The position numbers and the translations under genes were made by a program. The notes beneath the pieces were generated by a model. It made no database searches, was not told the DNA's origin, and saw only the letters and a list, made by a program, of their open reading frames with translations. Below, piece after piece: positions 18,868 to 25,722 of a stretch of DNA of 64,000 bases (the first letter of the stretch is position 1; each line of letters starts with the position of its first letter). This stretch comes from Vulcanisaeta souniana JCM 11219 (GTDB lineage: Archaea > Thermoproteota > Thermoprotei > Thermoproteales > Thermocladiaceae), in contig NZ_AP026830.1 in the NCBI RefSeq assembly GCF_026000775.1, positions 124,001 through 188,000 of the forward strand, given 5' to 3'.

Positions 18868-20289
18868 TCACCTGGAGAGCAGAGTTTTTGGGTCCTTAAT
18901 GACCCTATTCGGATCCATTGCCTCAGCTAGGTATGGGTAATGACCCTTTTTCCACCTGCCCTTGATCATTTCATCAAGTGCCCTCGCAGCGAACGCCGCA
19001 ATCTCCGGATCATTAACGTTGTAGTCAACCACCAGTAGATCTATGTTCGGCTTCGAGAGGTCTAGACGCTCAAGTAACGCCTTTAGTAATTGCAGATCGG
19101 CTTGTTTGTCGAACCAGGGCTTATTCGTGCCTTCAAAAACGAATTCTCCGTCCCTGCGCACCATCCTCTGGCAGTATGCCCCAGGCCTTGGCTTTGCATT
19201 AATTTCATTATCAATTATACTAAAACCCCTCAGTGGGAATATTACTAGGGTGGAGCCTCTTGCCTTGTTCAGTCTCTCAGCCATGATTTTACCAACCATG
19301 TACAACTCCTCGGCGGTAGCCCTAATTAGCGTGACAACTCCCTTACTATGCTCATAGGCGCACCTCTCCCTGAATTTCTCCGGCACTGTTTCGGGCCCCC
19401 AGAAATTAATCATGTCCACGGCGCCTGGAAGAACGACCTGGGGAATACCCAGTAACCCTGCAGTTGCTAGCCTGAGCTTCTCCCCAAAGCTGGCGCTTAG
19501 TACTCCGCCGGCCACCTCATCAACTAACTCATGCGTTGTAACATCAAGCACCCCAACAGCCATCCCAGCCTCCAGCAGTCTCTCCATGGTGTAACCGCCA
19601 GTCTTTCCCAACGTGTGGAAGGCAACCACGTCATACCCCTGCTTAGAAAGGTAATCCTTGGCAACTATTATGTGGGGCGTCGTATTGCCGAACTGCGTGG
19701 CAAATATTATCGGCCTCTTCTCTATTGAGTATGGCAATGGGTTAGCCGCGGCCACGATTGCGGCGGCAACCCTATTAAGTACCTCGGCCTCTATGGTGTT
19801 TACCTTCTCGCCACCGGCTATGTCGGTTATTGACCAAAAGAGCGTAATGTCGGAGCCGGAAACAAGCCTAGAACCCTCCTCTGGCGCCGTGGTCACTATG
19901 AACTTAGGCATGTAGAGGGGTAACTCGCTCATAATCATTGCATTCAAGGACAAACCTGTTGTGCCACCGAGCCCAACTACGCCGTGAAGTTCACCCTTAC
20001 TTAACCTGTCCTTGAGTATTTTAATGGCACCCTTAGCCATGGCCTCCTGGCCCTTGGCCCTATCCATGTTATTGACCTGGTCGATTGAGAAACCAGCGAC
20101 CCTAGCAACCTCCTCATTGCCTATATCAGGCCTGCCAAGCTTAGGTGTGTACTTCCTCATTGATAAGTCTACGAGTAGTGGAACGCCGCCATAGGTGTTT
20201 ATTCGTTCCTTAAGGAAGTAGCCCTCGGCCTCCTTAGTGTCTAGGGTAACTAAAATGGCGATTATGGGTTTTTTAATGCTCATAATCAT
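18868..20289 (-). CDS. UPF0261 / Tm-1-like ATP-binding domain protein
   Basis: 473 residues, full length for UPF0261. The front half has the family motif LVTLDTKEAEGYFLKERI (about 14-31), HGVVGLGGTTGLSLNAMIM and VTTAPEEGSRLVSGSDI; the back half has HTLGKTGGYTMERLLEAG and LSASFGEKLRLATAG. This is the N-terminal half of plant Tm-1, where the fold binds ATP. ATG 20283 is preferred over ATG 20289 because a GGTGA motif is then 7 bases upstream. It follows the gene for the other half of Tm-1 by 16 bases. Confidence 0.87.
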   Translation of the reverse strand: MIMSIKKPIIAILVTLDTKEAEGYFLKERINTYGGVPLLVDLSMRKYTPKLGRPDIGNEEVARVAGFSIDQVNNMDRAKGQEAMAKGAIKILKDRLSKGELHGVVGLGGTTGLSLNAMIMSELPLYMPKFIVTTAPEEGSRLVSGSDITLFWSITDIAGGEKVNTIEAEVLNRVAAAIVAAANPLPYSIEKRPIIFATQFGNTTPHIIVAKDYLSKQGYDVVAFHTLGKTGGYTMERLLEAGMAVGVLDVTTHELVDEVAGGVLSASFGEKLRLATAGLLGIPQVVLPGAVDMINFWGPETVPEKFRERCAYEHSKGVVTLIRATAEELYMVGKIMAERLNKARGSTLVIFPLRGFSIIDNEINAKPRPGAYCQRMVRRDGEFVFEGTNKPWFDKQADLQLLKALLERLDLSKPNIDLLVVDYNVNDPEIAAFAARALDEMIKGRWKKGHYPYLAEAMDPNRVIKDPKTLLSR

Positions 20290-20305
20290 TTCACCACTTA
20301 GATTA

Positions 20306-21166
20306 TTATGGGTACGGATTCATTCTTATTGACTTAAAGGCCCTTATTTGCTCAGGAACAGCCTTCTCGACGGGAAGTCTCTCGAAGGTTGTTGCCCCAA
20401 AGAATCCATGAAGTCCCTTCACCCTCTCGGCCACGTACTTAAAGTCATCCACATCGGCCACAGGTCCTCCGTGAACTATTGTTATTATGTCCGACTTCTG
20501 GCTACGTGCCACATCAACCAAGTGCTGCGTTATCCTTACGCCATCCTGCAACGACAGGGTAGTCCTGGCGCCTATCGTACCCTTGGCGGTTAACCCAAGG
20601 TGGATAACCACGACATCGGCGCCGGCCTTTATCATTTCTATGGTGTCCTCCTCGTCAAAGACGTAGGGTGTTGTCACCATGTCGAGTTCGTGAGCCATCC
20701 TTGTGGCCACGACCTCCTTATCATAACCCATGCCTGACTCCTCCAGGTTCCTCCTAAACAATGAATTCTTATCTATCAAGCCCACCGTCGGGAAGTTCTG
20801 AACGCCGGAGAAGCCCATGTCCTTAAGTACCTCTAGGAATTTCTTCATTCTGTAACCCTGGTAAAACGGGTGGGTTCCGGTGACGCCTGCGAGAACCGGC
20901 GTGTGATCAACCACGCTCAAAACCTCCTGGGCCAAGTCAAGGAGTATTTGGTGCGCATCGCCATACGGCATCAAGCCTGCCAATGAACCGAAACCGGCCA
21001 TCCTAAACCTACCGGAGTTATAAATAACAATGAAGTCAATGCCGGCAAGCTCAGCCATCTTGGCTATAATCCCAATGCCAGCACCGGCACCGAGGATTGG
21101 TTCCCTAGCCGCAACCTTCTCATAGAGTTTATCAAGTACCTGTTTACGAGGTATGTACTGAACCAT
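20306..21166 (-). CDS. PEP-hydrolase-like TIM-barrel protein (Tm-1 C-terminal domain family)
   Basis: About 286 residues of the phosphoenolpyruvate hydrolase-like family: GAGAGIGIIAKMAELAGID near the N-terminus, IYNSGRFRMAGFGSLAGLMP, VLAGVTGTHPF and VQNFPTVGLIDKN. In plants and some bacteria this barrel is fused behind the UPF0261 domain. A TTG at 21175 is in frame, but ATG 21166 lies about 32 bases after the TATA-like box at 21194-21205, so a leaderless start is likely. First gene of the operon; the reaction is unknown. Confidence 0.87.
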   Translation of the reverse strand: MVQYIPRKQVLDKLYEKVAAREPILGAGAGIGIIAKMAELAGIDFIVIYNSGRFRMAGFGSLAGLMPYGDAHQILLDLAQEVLSVVDHTPVLAGVTGTHPFYQGYRMKKFLEVLKDMGFSGVQNFPTVGLIDKNSLFRRNLEESGMGYDKEVVATRMAHELDMVTTPYVFDEEDTIEMIKAGADVVVIHLGLTAKGTIGARTTLSLQDGVRITQHLVDVARSQKSDIITIVHGGPVADVDDFKYVAERVKGLHGFFGATTFERLPVEKAVPEQIRAFKSIRMNPYP

Positions 21167-21193
21167 ACAGGTCAAAAATATGGCACTAGGAAT

Positions 21194-21205
21194 TATTTAA
21201 ATATT
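21194..21205 (-). promoter_or_regulatory. TATA-like box of the Tm-1/DUF1097/ComB operon
   Basis: On the minus strand the sequence ATATTTAAATAATT lies here, about 32 bases before ATG 21166. That is the spacing expected for a leaderless archaeal transcript. It supports the ATG over the upstream TTG. Confidence 0.5.
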
Positions 21206-21659
21206 GTGCTAGTATTTCTACAAAGAAAATACTAACTCTAAAAACTTATTTTATATAATGAAATACAACATTAAGCAAAATGAAAACAGTATTCATTCTT
21301 AATAACGATTTTCATAATCCTAATGCTAGAATAGCATCGATTCATGAGTAAATTCATGTTATGGGCGAAACGAGACCCACGGATAACCCCATAGACCATT
21401 CAATCACTAGGTCAGCATGGACTGATGCAGTGGATCATTAGGACCATGGACATTAACTACCCATACTCATTAAGTCGGTAGCAAGATCATCAATTAAGAA
21501 CAGGTGATGCTAAGGAACGAGCGTTACCAGGCATTAACGCCTAGGGGTTACAGGGAGGGAACTTTCGGGCAAATGCATGTACCCGACACCCTAGTATGGG
21601 AGACCCTGTGGGTAGGAGACTATATTAAGCATGTCTTCCGGTGACTAAGTGGCGCCTGC
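21206..21659. other. Gap without a recognised gene
   Basis: About 450 bases between the minus-strand operon and a small plus-strand gene. Only short frames occur, for example ATG 21360 to a TAG about 80 bases later. The stretch 21500-21640 is G/C-richer and reads partly like decayed coding sequence. No tRNA-like fold or terminal repeats were seen. Confidence 0.4.
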
Positions 21660-21920
21660 ATGAGGATTGTGTATAGCAAGGACAATGGGGACGTCATCTT
21701 CGACTTAGTTGATGAGACAAGCGGAAGCGTCATTAGGCGGTTTAGGATTGTGAAGAAACGCCTGCTTAACGGTAGGTGGTTGATACGGGTGTATGAAGTT
21801 AATGGTGACCGTGAGGATTTGTTTGATGAGTATGAGGTACCGGAACTAAGGACCGAGGATGTCGTAAGAAGAGAGTTAATTAGAATACTCAACGGTGAGT
21901 TTGGGCTTAACCCCTATTGA
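21660..21920 (+). CDS. Uncharacterised small beta-rich protein, 86 residues
   Basis: ATG 21660 to TGA 21918. The product has alternating strand-like pattern (MRIVYSKDNGDVIFDLVDE; RRFRIVKKRLLNGRWLIRVY) and a charged helix at the end (RTEDVVRRELIRILNGEF). The Arg use of AGG/CGG and the amphipathic pattern favour this strand over the antisense frame. No family recognised; it lies between two gaps of degenerate sequence. Confidence 0.5.
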   Translation: MRIVYSKDNGDVIFDLVDETSGSVIRRFRIVKKRLLNGRWLIRVYEVNGDREDLFDEYEVPELRTEDVVRRELIRILNGEFGLNPY

Positions 21921-22282
21921 CCAATATGAAACCTTATTGGACTAGGGCAATTGGCATACCGCAAAGTATTGATGATGGCATTGCCGTTAAGCCCTTCCAC
22001 CCGACCTAGACCTCACACGCTGATATAATGGCGTGCTTGAGGGCCCCAAGGGCCTCTTCAATGCATACCTATGGGGGTTCGAAGGTGGACACGGAGACAA
22101 TAACCAGTGGCTTGGGCAGGGCCTGGGGAGACCCTGAGCATTGCTATTAAGCCGTACCCATCATGCCACGTTCTGGTGGTATTAGTCATTCACCATTTTC
22201 TATTGGTTTTAACCCGTCCTTAGCGTCTCATTATTTATTGCCCTCAGTGCTAAGAAGAGTATTGATGAAATACCACGCCGGT
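21921..22282 (+). pseudogene. Degenerate coding-like region
   Basis: No intact frame, but pieces read like protein on the plus strand: around 21945-22010 a piece with IGIPQSIDDGIAVKPFHPT, and at 22024-22137 a piece with VLEGPKGLFNAYLWGFEGG, ending at TGA 22135. They are in different frames. This looks like the remains of one gene of unknown family. The rest holds nothing recognisable. Confidence 0.3.
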
Positions 22283-23280
22283 TTATAATGGAGAGTATAG
22301 TATCTTAGTTATGACGAGTAACGCTAACGCAATTATTAGTAGCGTGTCAGTTAGGACCAGGAATGTAATGAGCCTAGTGTTGAAGGGTATATCCTTGGGC
22401 AGGATTAGGTAACTGCTGAGTATTAGCAATATGAGTGTTGTTAATATTGGTGCGGTTGCGATTAGGTAATTCATGTAGGCCTCCACTGGCTTTAGAAGAC
22501 CCATGATCACTAGGAATAGCGCCAATGCAGCGACGCCAATACCGGTGATGTAGTAGGCCCAGGAAAATGGCCTATGAAATGAACTAAGTATAACGTGGTA
22601 CTTATAGCTTATGGGTTCAACATTAGGGTTTATTTCAAATGAGAACGCAAGACTCTTTGATGTTGAGTCCAAGATTTCTGGTTTACTTATCGCGGGATTA
22701 CTGAATATTTTATTCAACTCACTCTTCATGTCCTCCTCCTTAAAATCCATGCGCTCCTCATCAAACAAAACCCACACATACTGCTTCTGCGCATTTGACG
22801 GCACGTTGAGCATGGTTATTGCATCATCAATCATGTGAGCAAGATGCGGCCGTAATGAAGCTACCTTTTTTCCTCCTATTCTCCTTAATGCCTGGGTAAG
22901 TGCATATGTGGGTACGGGTTCAATGGGTCTACGTAAATGAAACCTAACCGTATAATACTCATTTGCATCAACATACATGGCTATGCATATATAATTACTG
23001 CCCGGGCTGAACCCTAGTACATTCTGGACAAAATCACTGGGTAGTACGCTCAGGACCTCATTGCCTGGGCCTATAACCTCTCAAACAATACGTGGCCACC
23101 GTCCAACTTAGCAAGATAAGTGCCTGCATTATTACGTACTCTCTCAAAGCACACGTAATCAGAGACTTCACCACATGTGAATGTTAGAATGAGCTCCTCA
23201 AGGAACTCACGGGATCTAACTCTAATAGAGCGCTGAATGCGTTCAACAATGGGTACGCAACTTCTAAGCCTAGAGACCAT
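22283..23280 (-). pseudogene. Membrane protein of the 14854 family, split by a frameshift
   Basis: Two frames form one gene. From ATG 23280 a 69-residue piece runs to a TAG at 23071-23073; the frame that continues below opens right after 23081 (EVIGPGNEVLSVLPSDF and GFSPGSNYICIAMYV) and runs without a stop through ATG 22978 to 22283. The 22978 Met is internal: the strand EYYTVRFHL after it continues the domain. A two-base duplication in GAGAGG near 23078 would explain the break. The joined protein of about 330 residues has about five C-terminal membrane helices and matches the back half of the 485-residue protein at 14854. A shorter product from 22978 (231 residues) could still be made. Confidence 0.6.
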
Positions 23281-23327
23281 AACACTACCCCATGTATGCG
23301 TAACTATTTATCAAACCTTAACTCATC

Positions 23328-23621
23328 TTATACATTTATTCCAACATGCGAATATTCCTTTAGGTATTCCTTAGCCTCATTATAGAGCTTCTTATATGGA
23401 CCCCACATGAATAACTTATAGGCCTTCCTCTCCTCTGGATTGTCACTATTCCTCCAAGACTCAATAACCCTAACGCACTCCTCAACCTCCTCCCTCCTAT
23501 TATTCAATAAGGCGTATTTTAAGAACTCATACATCCTAGCCACCGCAGAGTCATAGGAATAGGCAATAACCCCATGCGGAAGCCTAATGGGCTTCACCTC
23601 AGGTCGAGAATTAACGCTCAT
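23328..23621 (-). CDS. Uncharacterised helical protein, 98 residues
   Basis: ATG 23621 starts MSVNSRPEVKPIRLPHGVIA; a GTG at 23627 is also in frame. The body is charged helix (RMYEFLKYALLNNRREEVEE, CVRVIESWRNSDNPEERKAY). The TATA-like box at 23651-23660 lies about 33 bases before the ATG, so a leaderless start fits. No family recognised; in style it resembles the broken gene at 4987. Confidence 0.6.
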   Translation of the reverse strand: MSVNSRPEVKPIRLPHGVIAYSYDSAVARMYEFLKYALLNNRREEVEECVRVIESWRNSDNPEERKAYKLFMWGPYKKLYNEAKEYLKEYSHVGINV

Positions 23622-23650
23622 ACACACCCTTTAAGTGCAAGACGAAACGG

Positions 23651-23682
23651 ATATATTTAAAGATATCTTTGATATCGATATC
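23651..23682 (-). promoter_or_regulatory. Promoter with two adjacent perfect palindromes
   Basis: ATATATTTAA at 23651-23660 is the likely TATA box for the 23621 gene. Directly upstream (minus-strand sense) are two touching 12-base perfect palindromes, AAAGATATCTTT at 23659-23670 and GATATCGATATC at 23671-23682. They cover the position of the B-recognition element, so a dimeric regulator bound there could control transcription. Confidence 0.5.
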
Positions 23683-23737
23683 CCCCATTTAACCCATCAT
23701 TCCACTTTTATTCACCGCCAACTAGGATACCAAGATA

Positions 23738-23899
23738 ATGACATTACTAGCTCTAGCAACACCAATGACCAACCACACAATTACAATACCCACGCAACAC
23801 ATTAATGCCGATAAAAACAACTACTCAATCACTGCATACGACAGAACAAACAGCAGAACCATGGCAAAGATGAACCTCTCCACAATTAATCCACAATAA
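23738..23899 (+). CDS. Possible small Thr/Asn-rich protein, 53 residues
   Basis: ATG 23738 to TAA 23897-23899. The product begins MTLLALATPMTNHTITIPTQ, perhaps a short hydrophobic lead followed by a polar tail. No ribosome-binding site or clear TATA box at the right distance was found. May be chance. Confidence 0.2.
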   Translation: MTLLALATPMTNHTITIPTQHINADKNNYSITAYDRTNSRTMAKMNLSTINPQ

Positions 23900-23929
23900 G
23901 ATGAAAACACACATTAACTCATAACCCAG

Positions 23930-24418
23930 TCATGGATTTAATACCGGCCTTAACTCCCTTTTAAGACAATCCTCAAGCCTAATCCTAAGCCTATTCTTAG
24001 CCCTCCTATTGCCTTGCTTCTCATCGCCTAGCTCCTTGCACGTGACCACGTATATCCCCAACCTACTAATCCTCTCGCTCAGGATTTTCTTAATGAATTC
24101 CTCCCTACCCACGGCGTCAAGTCCAGCCCATTTACTGCTATTGGCGCAGATCTCATTGAGGTAATGCATTAGGAACCTAACAACACCCTCAGAACCACCT
24201 ATATTGGCTGGGCAATGCTCGTTTAACAACCTACGGGCAACATCACCAGCCTCACCCACGTAATAAACAATGGAGCCATCGAAGAAGACATAAACACCAG
24301 CCCCATGAACATCAATGCTCCTGCAATCATAAACACCAAGTAAACAATCACCAGACAAAACACCAATCATATCCAGACAACTCCTAATAGCCCGCTCAAT
24401 ATCACTAACCTGAACCAT
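23930..24418 (-). CDS. Stand-alone GIY-YIG-like nuclease
   Basis: About 162 residues. GVYVFF (41-46) and VYYVGEAGDVARRLLNEHC (51-69) form the GIY...YIG strands and the following helix with the catalytic Arg; the C-terminal Glu and the final LRPVLNP fit the last family motifs. A DNA nuclease role is expected from the fold. ATG 24418 is chosen over GTG 24430 because a TATA-like box (about 24446-24452) lies 31 bases upstream. It is in an accessory region just before EVE and PD-(D/E)XK-like genes on the other strand. Confidence 0.75.
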   Translation of the reverse strand: MVQVSDIERAIRSCLDMIGVLSGDCLLGVYDCRSIDVHGAGVYVFFDGSIVYYVGEAGDVARRLLNEHCPANIGGSEGVVRFLMHYLNEICANSSKWAGLDAVGREEFIKKILSERISRLGIYVVTCKELGDEKQGNRRAKNRLRIRLEDCLKRELRPVLNP

Positions 24419-24501
24419 CCATTTAACCACTAATTGCCCTCCATTAAAAGTAATGCATTAGTACCCTGACATAGGAAGTTAATACTAAGTGCACCAAACA
24501 T

Positions 24502-24871
24502 ATGGCTAGGTATTGGCTGTTAATGATGAATGAGGAGAATTACCGGCATACAATTGAAAAGGGTATTTACGGCCTACCTGAAAAATCAAGCAAGCTCAAA
24601 GAGCTGATCGAGCCTGGCGATAGGCTAGTGGTCTACATAACAAAGAAGGAATGCCGAGAACTCTGTGGGTCATTCACGGCAATCCTAGAGGTCATTGGCG
24701 AGTGGAGGAAGTCGAGCAAGCCATTGTGGCCGGATGAGGTTAGGGAGGGTAGGATACTCTATCCCTGGTGCTAGGATTAGGGTTATTGTGAGTGGAAAGG
24801 TTGAGTTCAATGATGTTAAGAATGATCTATCAAGATTGTTAGGTAGGAAGATAGAGAACCCAGGGAAATAA
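24502..24871 (+). pseudogene. EVE-domain protein gene with a frameshift
   Basis: The frame from ATG 24502 reads MARYWLLMMNEENYRHTIEK, then LKELIEPGDRLVVYITKK, which is the N-terminal part of the EVE (PUA-like) fold, but stops at 24772-24774 after ILYPWC. The missing end lies directly after in another frame (ARIRVIVSGKVEFNDVKND, then LLGRKIENPGK) to a TAA at 24869-24871. Deleting four bases (TGCT, 24768-24771) or one base joins YPW to RIRVIV as in intact EVE proteins. EVE domains bind modified bases and often sit beside restriction nucleases. The nuclease-like gene begins 11 bases later. Confidence 0.7.
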
Positions 24872-24882
24872 GACTTAATTCC

Positions 24883-25374
24883 ATGTATTATTCAATAAAG
24901 CCATTACCAAGCGGCGTAGGTGAATTAATCGAGGAAAAGCTAAGGAAAGGGATTGAGACAACGGAATTGATGAAACAAGGCAAGTTCAGCCATAAGGAGT
25001 TAACCAAGATGGCTAAAGATATCAGTGAATGGCTTGGTTTTAGAGTTGAGATAGAACGCAGTATCGATAACTTCAGGGTGGACCTAGCCCTATTCAAGGA
25101 GCCCAGATCCGTGCCTTTCGCCGTTGTTGAGATTCACGTCAGTGGTGACGCGTATAAGGACCTAGCCTCCCTAAAGCATGCCTATGATAGGTACGGCTCA
25201 AGGTTAATTTACGTAATAGTCAAGGACGAGGAGGTCGTGATGAAATTAATAAACGGCGCATTCCACGAAATTAAAGACCAAATAATCATAGTAAAAGCCC
25301 AGGAACTAAGGCAATTACATAAAGCATTAAGTAAGGAAGACATAAGAAAATTCATCAGCGAACTAATACGATAA
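24883..25374 (+). CDS. PD-(D/E)XK-like nuclease-fold protein
   Basis: 163 residues. A helix-rich front (residues 10-50) is followed by the alternating pattern of a restriction-endonuclease-like core: NFRVDLALF with Asp67, then AVVEIHVSG with Glu83-Ile-His85, then a helix and LIYVIV. His stands where the usual ExK Lys would be, so activity is uncertain. It directly follows the EVE gene, and the EVE plus nuclease order recalls modification-dependent restriction. No exact family recognised. Confidence 0.55.
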   Translation: MYYSIKPLPSGVGELIEEKLRKGIETTELMKQGKFSHKELTKMAKDISEWLGFRVEIERSIDNFRVDLALFKEPRSVPFAVVEIHVSGDAYKDLASLKHAYDRYGSRLIYVIVKDEEVVMKLINGAFHEIKDQIIIVKAQELRQLHKALSKEDIRKFISELIR

Positions 25375-25380
25375 GACCTA

Positions 25381-25563
25381 CTAATGCTTAACCGCCCTCC
25401 TACCCGACCTAAGTATGAATTCCTTACCCGTGCTCGCATCACTGTAGTGGTTGAATGTGCCACCGCACGCCCTACACTTGTAGTGGGTTACGGTGTAGTT
25501 ACGCATCTTCCAGGTCTTAACAACCTCAACATCATCAGAACCACAGTACGGGCACTTAATCAC
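25381..25563 (-). CDS. Small zinc-ribbon protein
   Basis: 60 residues from a GTG at 25563. CPYCGSDDVEVV (4-15) and CRACGGTFNHY give one CxxC...CxxC zinc ribbon with an Arg/Lys-rich tail. Such small ribbons occur in many crenarchaea as presumed nucleic-acid binders. Convergent with the nuclease-like gene, 6 bases apart. Function unknown. Confidence 0.7.
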   Translation of the reverse strand: MIKCPYCGSDDVEVVKTWKMRNYTVTHYKCRACGGTFNHYSDASTGKEFILRSGRRAVKH

Positions 25564-25682
25564 AATGTGAGTTAGTAACTTGCCACTTAATTAATTTTAC
25601 ACTTAATTAATCAGCATGTTATGAAAACGTGAAACATAAGTTAATAATAAGCCCTAACTCTTTCACTTTAAATCCTAGCTTA

Positions 25683-25694
25683 CCTTTATAAATT
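25683..25694 (+). promoter_or_regulatory. TATA-like box of the defence-like operon
   Basis: CTTTATAAATTA, about 35 bases before ATG 25723. It is the strongest TATA-like sequence in the 160-base gap and the only visible promoter for the four genes that follow. Confidence 0.5.
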
Positions 25695-25722
25695 AAATGT
25701 CACGTTACTTAAAATACTAAGT

